Assembly: GCF_020097835.1 (NCBI RefSeq)
Contig: NZ_CP083666.1
Coordinates: forward strand, 1,798,001 to 1,862,000
Length of the DNA: 64,000 nt
Direction of reading: 5' to 3'
Origin: Haloprofundus halobius
Lineage (GTDB): Archaea; Halobacteriota; Halobacteria; Halobacteriales; Haloferacaceae
Both the position numbers and the translations under genes were made by a program. A model generated the notes under the pieces. That model searched no databases and was not told the DNA's origin. It saw nothing but the letters and a program-made list of their open reading frames with translations. How positions within the stretch are numbered: position 1 is the stretch's first letter; every line of letters starts with the position of its first letter. Below, piece after piece: positions 16,988-24,789 of the stretch.

Positions 16988-17254
16988 CGGGTGGCGGGTA
17001 CTCAGTAGAGACTCACGGGCAGTACCGGTATTGTAATGTCGACTGTACGCGTCTGTAGACGGCGTTAAATTCGTTGCCAGACGTGGACTCACGTTCGATG
17101 ATCGTCGCGTCAGAGTTCTGTATTCGACGCTCTTCAGCCAGAATTCACGAAGTATGGTCGGTCTACCGTCGTCCGGATCCGGTTTCGACGCGGAGTTCCG
17201 TGGTTCGAACCGCGCCGTGACGTGCTCTCGGCCGGCGGGTCGCTCCGTCGTGCG

Positions 17255-17584
17255 CTACTCGTCGGGAAACTCTTCTCGAAGTTGTTCGAGCAGTTCGAGC
17301 ACCGGCGTCACCGTCTCGAACCGCGGCCCTCGCCGCACGAGTTCCCGCTCGTGGTCCCACTCGACGAGGTCGACCCCGTCGAGTTGCGGCAGGTGGACGT
17401 GGTACAACTGCTCGACGACCGTCTCCGGTTCCGCCAGTTCGACCGCAAGCGTCTCCAGCGGAATCCATCCGCTGTCGCCGACGCTCGCGCGATTCAAGAA
17501 GACGAGTGTAGACCGGCGAGTTGGATGGCTCAACGCGGCGAAGAGACGGTCCACCGCCGGGTGCTCTCTGCCCGAGTCACTCAT
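17255..17584 (-). CDS. DUF7344-type winged-helix regulator
   Basis: 109 aa from the ATG at 17584 (MSDSGREHPAVDRLFAALSH). The open frame continues upstream, but that segment is Arg-rich and not conserved in character. AALSHPTRRSTLVFLNR and EQLYHVHLPQLDGVDLVEWD are the two hallmarks of this haloarchaeal HTH family. Target unknown. It is convergent with nothing close and precedes dph5 divergently. Confidence 0.78.
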   Translation of the reverse strand: MSDSGREHPAVDRLFAALSHPTRRSTLVFLNRASVGDSGWIPLETLAVELAEPETVVEQLYHVHLPQLDGVDLVEWDHERELVRRGPRFETVTPVLELLEQLREEFPDE

Positions 17585-17915
17585 GCGCGCCACTCTCCGA
17601 ACGACGTTGGCGGGGCCGAAGCGTGCAACATGCCGTGCGAACCGACGACGCACGGAACAATCAACACGCACCTACACAGATGCAGTACTTATCTGTGCAA
17701 ATGTATCTCACTTCAACGTGACTAACTGTCACCTGAACCGCCCACACAGATTCGAGGGGGAAGCCACGACTTCGATCGTCGGTCACGGACTCCGCGCCGC
17801 TCACCCGTCTTCCGGCCTCGATTCACGGGGTTCAGTTCGCCCGACGTCCCGCGGTCGTCGGCGACGCCTCGATGCAGACGGTTTATGCGCGCACACCGTC
17901 GACTCCGACCACAGG

Positions 17916-18722
17916 ATGCTCACGTTCATCGGACTCGGTCTCTACGACGAGCGGTCGATAACCGTCGAGGGGCGGGAGGCGCTCCGCAGCGCCGACCGCG
18001 CGTTCGCGGAGTTCTACACCAGTAAACTCATCGGGACGACCGTTGAGGAACTCGCCGACCACCACGGCGTCGACGTCGAGGTTCGCGACCGGGCGCGCGT
18101 CGAGCAGGATGCCGACGAAATTCTCGACGCCGCCGAAGAGGGGGACGCGGCGTTTCTCACCGCCGGAGACACGATGATCTCGACGACACACGTCGACCTC
18201 CGCCTGCGAGCGCACGAGCGCGGCATCGACACGCGTATCGTCCACGGCGTCACCGCGCAGTCGGCGGCGAGCGGTCTCACGGGTCTGCAGAACTACAGAT
18301 TCGGAAAAGCGACGACGCTGCCGTTTCCGTACGCCCACGGTGCCGACGGCACCCCGAAGAGCGTCGTCGACACCGTCGAGGACAACCGCGAGCGGGGCCT
18401 CCACACGCTCGTCTACCTCGACATCAAGGTCGGCTACGAGCGCGCGGGCGTCGATTCCGACGACGAGTACATGACCGCCGACTTCGCCGCGGGCGAGTTC
18501 GCCCGCGACTGGGACGGCGACGCGCTGGGGGTCGTCGTCGCCCGCGCGGGGAGTCCAGACCCCATCGTCGCCGCCGACCGCCTCTCGGCGCTGGCCGACC
18601 GGGAGTTCGGCGACCCGCTGCACATGCTCGTCGTTCCCGCGTCGCTGCACGATCTGGAGGCCGAGTCGCTCTCGGCGTTCGGTGACGCGCCGTCCGAAGT
18701 CGTCGAAGAGAACACGTACTGA
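17916..18722 (+). CDS. dph5: Diphthine synthase
   Basis: 268 aa SAM-dependent tetrapyrrole-methylase-fold enzyme. It methylates the modified histidine of translation factor aEF2 on the way to diphthamide. Motifs are MLTFIGLGLYDERSITVEG, AAFLTAGDTMISTTHVDLR and IVHGVTAQSAASGLTGLQNYRFGKATTLP, matching archaeal DphB/Dph5. The ATG at 17916 is chosen because the upstream frame is unconserved and a TATA-like GTTTATG lies ~30 bp upstream. Confidence 0.95.
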   Translation: MLTFIGLGLYDERSITVEGREALRSADRAFAEFYTSKLIGTTVEELADHHGVDVEVRDRARVEQDADEILDAAEEGDAAFLTAGDTMISTTHVDLRLRAHERGIDTRIVHGVTAQSAASGLTGLQNYRFGKATTLPFPYAHGADGTPKSVVDTVEDNRERGLHTLVYLDIKVGYERAGVDSDDEYMTADFAAGEFARDWDGDALGVVVARAGSPDPIVAADRLSALADREFGDPLHMLVVPASLHDLEAESLSAFGDAPSEVVEENTY

Positions 18723-18776
18723 GCCGCGAGCGCGACGACTGCGGCCGCGACGTCGACCGCGGCCGCGATTGCTCGC

Positions 18777-19742
18777 TTATCGTTCCGCGCGTTCGCCGCC
18801 GTCGGGTCGCATCTGGTTTTCGTACTGCGACACGTCGAGCGCGCCGTGGAGGTCGTACTCCTCGCGGGTCAGCATGAACAGCACGTCCTCGATGACGGTG
18901 AGCAGTTCGGGGAGTTCGCGCACGACGAGGTAGGTGATGCCGACGAGCGCGACGACCGCGAGCAGTTGGCTGACGACGCGGTCCGAGAGGAAGAACGACA
19001 CCATGTAGGGGTCCGAGGAGCCGAACAGCAACAGCACCTCGTCGACGAACCACTGCATGTACTGCTTGCCGAAGGCGATGCCGATGAACGTCGTCCGCAG
19101 CAGGTTCAGCGCGTAGATGATGGGGATGGCGACGGCGAGCGCGCGGAGTTTCCGCCGCAGCGGCGCGCGGACGGCGGCGATGAGCCCCGCGAAGATGGCC
19201 ATACTCCCGATGCCGGTGCAGGCGAGGACGACCGAGAACTGCAGGTTGTGGCCGTCGTCGTGGACGAACCGGAACGTGTTGTCGTACCCCTCCGGGCCGA
19301 CGATGGGCGTCGGGTGGTACCCGAGTACGTTGATGAGGTAGCCCGTCTGGGCGGCGACGAGTTCGACGAGCACCTCTCTGGGCGAGGGAACCGTCGTCGC
19401 GCCGACGGTTATCGCGGGTATCGTCTCGAACGGGAGGTAGACGACGCCCATCACGGCGACGGCGCGCGAGAGCACGAAGAGCGTGTCGCGACCCCGAAGC
19501 AGCAACAGCCCCGCGTAGAGGCTGAGCGGGACGGCCGCGAGGCTGAGGAGCCCCTCGATGTAGGACTTGTGCTCGAAGGCGAAGTGCGGGAACAGGTTGA
19601 GCCAGAAGAGGGCGAAGGCGACCCACGCGCTCACCATCACGTAGCGGGCGACGCGCCGATTGGCGCGCTCGAACAGCGCACCGCCGACGAACAGCGCGAT
19701 GGCGACCCACGCGAGCGGGTCGGAGGGGACGACGCCGGGCAT
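18777..19742 (-). CDS. artA: Archaeosortase A
   Basis: 321 aa, about eight transmembrane helices. A cysteine transpeptidase-like membrane enzyme that cleaves PGF-CTERM proteins and links them to lipid. Catalytic residues align with the H. volcanii triad: Cys175 (LACTGIGSMAIFAG), Arg216 (ALNLLRTTFIGIAFG) and Arg255 (FLSDRVVS). A TATA-like GTATATCC lies ~28 bp before the ATG, so the transcript is probably leaderless. The next gene in the same direction upstream is a PGF-CTERM surface glycoprotein, its likely main substrate; btuF is another. Confidence 0.95.
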   Translation of the reverse strand: MPGVVPSDPLAWVAIALFVGGALFERANRRVARYVMVSAWVAFALFWLNLFPHFAFEHKSYIEGLLSLAAVPLSLYAGLLLLRGRDTLFVLSRAVAVMGVVYLPFETIPAITVGATTVPSPREVLVELVAAQTGYLINVLGYHPTPIVGPEGYDNTFRFVHDDGHNLQFSVVLACTGIGSMAIFAGLIAAVRAPLRRKLRALAVAIPIIYALNLLRTTFIGIAFGKQYMQWFVDEVLLLFGSSDPYMVSFFLSDRVVSQLLAVVALVGITYLVVRELPELLTVIEDVLFMLTREEYDLHGALDVSQYENQMRPDGGERAER

Positions 19743-19947
19743 ACCGGTATCCTTCGCGTGAAGTGGTATATCCCTTGTCGTCTGTGGTCGGGTGCGCGCA
19801 CGAGCGGGTGCAGTAACTGACTGTCACGCGCGCCCACCGACGTGGCTGTCGCTCGTCGGCGTGGGTTCGATAAAGGAAGTAAGGGCCGGGAACGGGTCCC
19901 GGTGGTTCTGGGAGTTAGCGCTCGAAAGCAGACTCGGGAGAGTCTAC

Positions 19948-22122
19948 TTAGTTGTCGCGGCGGACCGCGAGGAGCGCAGCAGCCACGAGTGCGATGAGAG
20001 CCACGATGACACCGAAGCCGGGGGTGTCAGTTTCCGTGGTTTCCTCGGTGGTTTCCTCGGACGGGGACTCCTCGGTTTCCTCGGTGGTCTCCTCGGTAGT
20101 CTCCTCGGTGGTCTCCTCAGTCGTCGTGGTGTTGTTCTCGCCAGTCGAGGTGGTCGTGGTGTTGTTCTCTCCACCCTCGCCACCTTCGCCTTCGACGATC
20201 ACAGCGCTGTACTCAGTGTCGCCCTCGAAGCCAGGCCCGTCCTGGTCGCTGAGCGACAGCGTGAAGTTCGTACCCTGTTCGAGGTCGCCGAAGTCGAACG
20301 TCGCGTTGAACGTACCGTTCTCGTCGACCGTCGCGGTGTCGGTCTCGACGAACGTGTTCGAGGCGCCGGACTCACTCTGCGCGCGGACGCGGATCTCGGA
20401 GCCGGGCGCGATCGAGGACTCGCCCTCGACCGAGCTGTTGTCGGAGCCTGCGACTTCGACGACGTCGTCGTCGTTCACGTTGTCGAAGGAGGCTTCGCGG
20501 TCAACGACAGAGAACGTCGAGGAGACGGACTCCTCGGGGAGTTCACTCTCGCTATCTTCGCCGACATCGAGCGTGACGTTGAACTCGTCACCGCTCTCGA
20601 AGCCATCACGGTCGACAGCGCCGTCGTTGGACGTGTCGATAACGAGGAACAGGTTGTTGTTCTCGTCGTCAACGACGTACTGAACGGCGTCCGAACTGAC
20701 CGTCTTGGGGTCTTGGTTCGCCGACGGGTTCTCCTGCTCAACCGTTAGGTCGAGATCGTCGCCGTTGAAGACATCTCCATCATCATCATCTTCCTGTGCT
20801 GCAATGTAGCCAGCAAGGCCCGAGGCTTCGACCTGCACGATTGCAGTATCGTCCTGGGCGATATCGCTATCCTGCGTGATAATGCCGTCCTCGATAGCTT
20901 CGACGACATCGTCCTCGTTGGCGTCCTCACTAAGTTCGCCACCGGGCGCGGTCCACGTCTGCGCACCGTCGATGGATGCGTCCGAGACGGCGAGTGTACT
21001 CACGTCTTCAGCACTATCGAAGTCTTCCGGACCGACTTCGATGTCATAGTTCGCGGTGTCAAGGATAGAGCTGACACCGATGTTGTCGTTGTCCTCCGAG
21101 TCCGAGGTGTCGACATCGACGCTCGTCTCATCGCCACCAGCGGAGACACCGTAGTCGTTGCCGCTGTCCGGGTTGTACGTGTTAACAGTAACGTTAGCGA
21201 CACCGTCCTCGTTTTCGTCAGTAACGAGTGCGGTGACTCTGTAGCCGTCGTCCTCGCTACCGATGACGATTTCGGCCTCGTCAGTATTCTCCATCTCGAC
21301 CGGGAACGTTACCGTGTCACCGGCCTCGACGTCGACGTTGTTCGGGAGGTTGTAGGTCGACTCCTCTTCCTCGGTGACTTCAATGGACGCGTCGGCCTCA
21401 GCCGTCGTGTCCGTCACGGAGAAGGTGAAGTTGTACTCGCCAGTGTCGATGTCTTCGAAGTCAGCGTCGTACGCCGTACCTTCGTCGACATCTTCGAGAA
21501 CAACTGCGCCGTCCTCGATCTCAGCGTCTTCGTCAACATCCTCAAAGATGTCCTGGAGCTCATCGTTATCGAGCTCATCAGATTCGACGGTCAGATCGAA
21601 GTTCGAGCGAACGTTCGAGTCGAACTCGATGGAGGACTCGCCGTCCTGCGTGATGGAGTCGTCATCGAACTCGGCACCGATGTCCTGCTCGGTGATGTCC
21701 CACTCGGCAGCGCTAATCGCATCTGCGTCGGTACCGGACGAGTCCTGAACCACACCGTCAACGACTTCGAGCGGTGTGTTACGGGAATCGGCCTCGACAA
21801 TCACGTACGAGCCCGACTCAAGGGAGTCCGACTCGAAGATGGCCGAACCTTCCTCGTCCGTGGTGAAGGTCAGTTCGGTCGAACCGAGTTCATCACCGTC
21901 AACCGAACGGACTTGATATTCAATATCCTCATCACTCGTATCGCTGTCGACGAACAGCTCCTGGCCCTGATAGAACAGGGAACCGGAGTTGACGCTGTCG
22001 TCGGCGTTGTCAGCGTTAGCCGCAGCAGCCGTACCTGCAAACGCGACGGTGCCCGCGAAAACGGAGAACACCATCAGCGCAGCGAGGAAAACTGCACGGA
22101 ACTTCTGTGTTGTTTGTGTCAT
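19948..22122 (-). CDS. S-layer-type surface glycoprotein, PGF-CTERM
   Basis: About 724 aa. I start at MTQTTQKFRAVFLAAL, since this matches haloarchaeal S-layer signal peptides; a Met four codons earlier is possible. The signal ends near GTAAAA, followed by SGSLFYQGQELFV, the N-terminal BGTF/S-layer motif. The body is Asp/Glu-rich with several N-glycosylation sequons (NVT, NFT, NTT). A Thr/Glu tandem stretch (TTEE repeats) forms an O-glycosylation-like spacer before TDTPGFGV, a hydrophobic helix and RRDN. It is probably the major cell-wall protein, anchored by ArtA encoded just downstream. G+C is lower than in its neighbours. Confidence 0.88.
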   Translation of the reverse strand: MTQTTQKFRAVFLAALMVFSVFAGTVAFAGTAAAANADNADDSVNSGSLFYQGQELFVDSDTSDEDIEYQVRSVDGDELGSTELTFTTDEEGSAIFESDSLESGSYVIVEADSRNTPLEVVDGVVQDSSGTDADAISAAEWDITEQDIGAEFDDDSITQDGESSIEFDSNVRSNFDLTVESDELDNDELQDIFEDVDEDAEIEDGAVVLEDVDEGTAYDADFEDIDTGEYNFTFSVTDTTAEADASIEVTEEEESTYNLPNNVDVEAGDTVTFPVEMENTDEAEIVIGSEDDGYRVTALVTDENEDGVANVTVNTYNPDSGNDYGVSAGGDETSVDVDTSDSEDNDNIGVSSILDTANYDIEVGPEDFDSAEDVSTLAVSDASIDGAQTWTAPGGELSEDANEDDVVEAIEDGIITQDSDIAQDDTAIVQVEASGLAGYIAAQEDDDDGDVFNGDDLDLTVEQENPSANQDPKTVSSDAVQYVVDDENNNLFLVIDTSNDGAVDRDGFESGDEFNVTLDVGEDSESELPEESVSSTFSVVDREASFDNVNDDDVVEVAGSDNSSVEGESSIAPGSEIRVRAQSESGASNTFVETDTATVDENGTFNATFDFGDLEQGTNFTLSLSDQDGPGFEGDTEYSAVIVEGEGGEGGENNTTTTSTGENNTTTTEETTEETTEETTEETEESPSEETTEETTETDTPGFGVIVALIALVAAALLAVRRDN

Positions 22123-22237
22123 GGTTTTGTGCATTGGTCGGCGACAGCCACTTTCGCCCGTGCCTGGATACCGAAACGCCCGACGCGGTGCCGGACTTGG
22201 CGAGGGATACTCGTCGATGCCACCATGGGTAGGGGTA

Positions 22238-22267
22238 CGAACGAAACCTTAGCCTCTCGTTATAAAT
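22238..22267 (-). promoter_or_regulatory. S-layer gene promoter with long leader
   Basis: ATTTATAA (minus strand, 22260-22267) is a strong TATA box. Initiation ~25 bp downstream would give a leader of about 105-115 nt before the start codon. This contrasts with most leaderless genes here and resembles the long leader known for haloarchaeal S-layer mRNA. Confidence 0.6.
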
Positions 22268-22388
22268 GCTTTGTGGTAAATTGTGAGATTCGGTAGACAG
22301 TAACACGACCGTATTCACCGGAGAGAAGCGTTCTCCCGCGGATACGGGCATAAGTACTTTGTGTCTGACTACTCCGAGTCCTGATAGC

Positions 22389-22667
22389 TCAAAGTTGAGC
22401 TTTCGTCGGCTGACGCTCGAAAAATCGGGGATTTCCGAGAATGGGGGGTACGCGAGTCGTGTGGGGTGGGGGCCGTTTACCGTTCGAGAAAGGCGTCGAA
22501 CTCGCGGGCGGGAGAACGAGCAGTTCGACGCCCACCTCTCGCAGAAGGTCGCGCATCTCGAACCGGTTGACGCCAGCGAAGCGGGCCACCGTTCCCAGCA
22601 TGATCTCTCCATCGCGGTAGCGCGAAATCGCAGCGACAATCCGGGCGCTTCGGCTCTCTTTCGTCAC
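22389..22667 (-). pseudogene. UPF0175-like small HTH protein, probably frameshifted
   Basis: From the GTG at 22667 the first ~50 residues (RIVAAISRYRDGEIMLGTVARFAGVNRFEMRDLLREVGVELLV) match the UPF0175 pattern of helix-turn-helix antitoxins. The rest of the frame (SSTPFSNGKRPPPH...) is not family-like. Shifting by one base near 22510-22520 instead gives REFDAFLER and a stop at 22477, a sensible ending. I therefore read it as a short gene disrupted by one indel. It lies directly downstream of the vapC 3' fragment. Confidence 0.5.
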
Positions 22668-22690
22668 ATTCGGGATGTTGGTCGGTCAGA

Positions 22691-22768
22691 TTAGCGGAAG
22701 GGACTGTCGGCGGTCGCCAGCCGTGTGAGTCCGTCGACGGCGTCGAAGTCGTCGTCGAACGAGTAGAG
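22691..22768 (-). pseudogene. VapC (PIN) C-terminal fragment
   Basis: On the minus strand the frame reads LYSFDDDFDAVDGLTRLATADSPFR then TAA (22691-22693). This is the final beta-strand and last acidic cluster of a PIN toxin. It directly continues the fragment ending ERERIDYL at 24363, with the IS element between them. It has no start of its own. Confidence 0.8.
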
Positions 22769-22778
22769 ATGACATCCT

Positions 22779-22798
22779 CCTCGCCGTAAACGGCGAGG
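22779..22798. repeat. Right-end palindrome of the first IS element
   Basis: CCTCGCCGTAAACGGCGAGG, a perfect palindrome ~20 bp after the tnpB stop. This is the usual place for the transposition hairpin and the 3' scaffold of a TnpB guide RNA. Reading on along the minus strand leads into host vapC sequence from ~22768, which would serve as the guide. Confidence 0.6.
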
Positions 22799-22820
22799 TT
22801 TCCTCGCGCTGGGGTATCGC

Positions 22821-24101
22821 TTACCGACCCACGAAGGCAACTTGCGGGTTCGTATGCTCCTCGTTGGGACGGTGAGAGCGTGGTGACTCCGACCATGAAT
22901 GGTCGTCCCACTTGAGGCATACAGGCCGTGCCATCGGCCGTGATACCGTTGTCTGCCGTCTCAAGAACGTCTCTGACGCTGTGAGGTCTGCATGCCCCTC
23001 GAATCCACACGGACACGTCAGCGTGTCTTTGTGGCGCGTCGTATCCTCTGTCGAACCACAGTTGGGGCACTCCTGACTCGTCCACGCCTCAGACCGAACC
23101 TCGACCGAAATGCCGTATTCCTCGGTGGTACATGCCAGTCTGTTCACGAACGCTCTGAACGCCCAGAAGTTGTGCGTCTTCGCGTTCGTCTCCACCGACC
23201 AGTGCGTATCGAGTACGTCCGTCAACGCCCCGACGTACACTGTCGAAACGCCTTCGTCGTACAGGCGTTCGATAAGGTCACGGGTGAGCGCATCTTGGGC
23301 GTGGTCACGTCGCTTGGTACGTCGGTCGTACAGGCGTCGGATACGGTGACTACTATATCGACCTTCCTCCAACAGCGATTGAAGTCGGGCGATTTCTCGT
23401 GTCATCTCACGGAATCGCTCGAACAGGTTGCATCCTTCATACAGGTATTGCTTACCGGTCGTGGTTGTGCAGGCGACGAGATTGTTCGCACCAATATCCA
23501 GAGCGGATTCTTCCGAACCCAGTGGTTGTGCCAGTCTAGAAGCGTCGATAGTGACTGGCTGAAAGGCCCTGAACGTCTGTGCTTGCTCGTCGTAGAACAA
23601 CTCTAACCGACCCTGCTTGTCGTACTCCTTCCAGTTTGGTTTGCCTCGAACTTCGAGCCGGAGACGTTCGCGATGTCCAAGCCCGTACTCGTCTTTCAGG
23701 TTTTGGCCGACGAGAATTTCGAGGCGAGAGTATTCGCCCCACTCGACAGAGTATGACGTGTTTCGGATATACGTGCGGAGATCACGCCCATCTTCTGAGT
23801 TACCCCAGTATCCGGGTTTGCCGTTGGCTTCGCCCTTCTTCTTGAGGCTGAAGAACGACTTCCATGCTTCGCGGTTCTTGCGTTCGATTTGCTGAACTGT
23901 CGAAGCACCGAGAACACCACCGTAGCGTCCGCGATACTCGCTTATATCCCACACGTCTCCGTCTGGGTCCGCGTAGTTTTCACGGCGTTCGTAGTTGATT
24001 TCGTTCCATAGAGAAGCAGAAGCGTCCAACAGGCGTCGAAGCAACTCCCCATCCTCGTCGGACTGCGGAATCACGTCGAACGTGTTGGCTCGCTTCATCA
24101 A
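22821..24101 (-). CDS. tnpB: TnpB, IS1341-type RNA-guided nuclease family
   Basis: 426 aa. RuvC-I Asp is present ([12 protein letters not shown]), and RuvC-III Asp is in [13 protein letters not shown]. The zinc ribbon is CPNCG...CPCG. At the expected RuvC-II Glu position ([11 protein letters not shown]) there is Gly-Ala and no acidic residue. I recall relatives with GDL here, so the enzyme may be weakened or dead unless another residue substitutes. The C-terminal tail ([16 protein letters not shown]...) is typical of the haloarchaeal subfamily. Start could be either of two adjacent Mets. Confidence 0.86.
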   Translation of the reverse strand: MMKRANTFDVIPQSDEDGELLRRLLDASASLWNEINYERRENYADPDGDVWDISEYRGRYGGVLGASTVQQIERKNREAWKSFFSLKKKGEANGKPGYWGNSEDGRDLRTYIRNTSYSVEWGEYSRLEILVGQNLKDEYGLGHRERLRLEVRGKPNWKEYDKQGRLELFYDEQAQTFRAFQPVTIDASRLAQPLGSEESALDIGANNLVACTTTTGKQYLYEGCNLFERFREMTREIARLQSLLEEGRYSSHRIRRLYDRRTKRRDHAQDALTRDLIERLYDEGVSTVYVGALTDVLDTHWSVETNAKTHNFWAFRAFVNRLACTTEEYGISVEVRSEAWTSQECPNCGSTEDTTRHKDTLTCPCGFEGHADLTASETFLRRQTTVSRPMARPVCLKWDDHSWSESPRSHRPNEEHTNPQVAFVGR

Positions 24102-24151
24102 CTACTGGTGGTATCGTAACACACATAATTGTTCCGTTAGTGTGATAATGT

Positions 24152-24289
24152 ATGGTCTCAATCCGAATCGAGTTCGATGACGATGAACAGTACGAGCGTT
24201 TGAAAGAGTTGAAGAAACACCGTGGGTTGACGTGGAAAGGGTTGCTTCTCGAAGGCGAGAGGAAAGTCAGGGAGGATACCCCGGAGTAA
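24152..24289 (+). CDS. Small IS-associated protein (45 aa)
   Basis: Divergent from tnpB across a 50-bp AT-rich promoter region. The sequence begins MVSIRIEFDDDEQYERLKEL and continues with KKHRGLTWKGLLLEGER: a beta-strand plus two helices, resembling a minimal ribbon-helix-helix DNA-binding protein. I recall similar short ORFs beside haloarchaeal IS1341 tnpB genes. A role in regulating the element is inferred only. Confidence 0.65.
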   Translation: MVSIRIEFDDDEQYERLKELKKHRGLTWKGLLLEGERKVREDTPE

Positions 24290-24362
24290 GCGTCGAACGT
24301 GGTTTGTGTCGTGGAGTGTCGGATTCACGCCCGCCGTAAACGGCAGGACTCTCTCCTTAAGT

Positions 24363-24716
24363 CAGGTAGTCGATCCTCTCGCGTTCGCTGTACGCTGCGA
24401 GAGTCGCGTCGACGAACGAGAGTTCGGGATACCGACGAAAGAGCGCCTGCGCCGCGTTGAAATCCGTCCGAGGTGCGTGGACGATCTCGAAGTGTGCCCC
24501 CTCGATGAGGCGGTCGAGCATCCCGTTTGCCGCCTCGGGTCCGAGCTTCTCCCGAGTCAGGTTCAGCGTCTCTGCGACGACGTAGTTCGTCACGACGACT
24601 TCGGGAAGTTTACCGTGGTCGACGCCGGCTACGATGCTTCGTGCGGTATCGTGGTACTCGTCGCGAGCGCTGGTACTGGCGAACAAGACGTTCGTATCGA
24701 GCAGCGCTGGCTTGAC
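24363..24716 (-). pseudogene. VapC (PIN) central fragment
   Basis: Encodes VKPALLDTNVLFASTSARDE through SFVDATLAAYSERERIDYL. It holds the first PIN Asp (LLDTNVLF), the Glu (VVAETLNL) and a later Asp (SFVDATLA), but no natural start codon and no C-terminus. The 5' side abuts the second IS element at ~24717 and the 3' side the first at ~24363. The frame stops at 24357 only because it reads into IS DNA. Rejoining with 22768 gives the continuous motif DYLYSFDDDFD, so a single toxin gene was split. Confidence 0.85.
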
Positions 24717-24789
24717 CTCCTCCCGCGCCTTAAGACGCGGGAATCCCACCACGGAATTTCAGGCCGAGCGACTGCTCGACCCTACGGTT

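Larger units (their letters stand above)
15972..17254. other. Gene-poor region with strong inverted repeats
   Basis: About 1.3 kb with lower G+C than the core. Open frames are Arg/Ser-rich in every phase and look non-coding. A promoter-like ACAATACTTATC lies near 16535-16546. Two sets of perfect inverted repeats (16691-16717 and 16890-16987) suggest RNA genes or a decayed element. I do not recognise 7S RNA or RNase P RNA signatures. Confidence 0.5.
22767..24365 (-). mobile_element. IS200/IS605-family element, IS1341-type (tnpB only)
   Basis: About 1.6 kb inserted in the vapC-like gene. Both ends carry a GCCGTAAACGGC palindrome: CCTCGCCGTAAACGGCGAGG at 22779-22798 (right end, after tnpB) and CCCGCCGTAAACGGCAGG at 24330-24347 (left end). 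There are no terminal inverted repeats or target duplication, as expected for this family. Cargo is tnpB plus a divergent 45-codon ORF; there is no tnpA. Exact tips are inferred from where PIN coding resumes, within a few bases. Confidence 0.8.

Noticed and set aside
16500-17050. 7S (SRP) RNA or RNase P RNA
   Set aside because: I could not find the conserved SRP loop motifs or the RNase P GAGGAAAGUC/ACAGAA signatures on either strand.
16724-17092. 122-codon minus-strand ORF in the gene-poor region
   Set aside because: Cys/Arg/Ser-rich with no acidic bias; it overlaps the strong RNA-like inverted repeats, so I treat it as non-coding.
22477-23085. 202-codon minus-strand ORF
   Set aside because: It runs through the IS right end and vapC fragment in the wrong frame; only its last nine codons may belong to the UPF0175-like gene.
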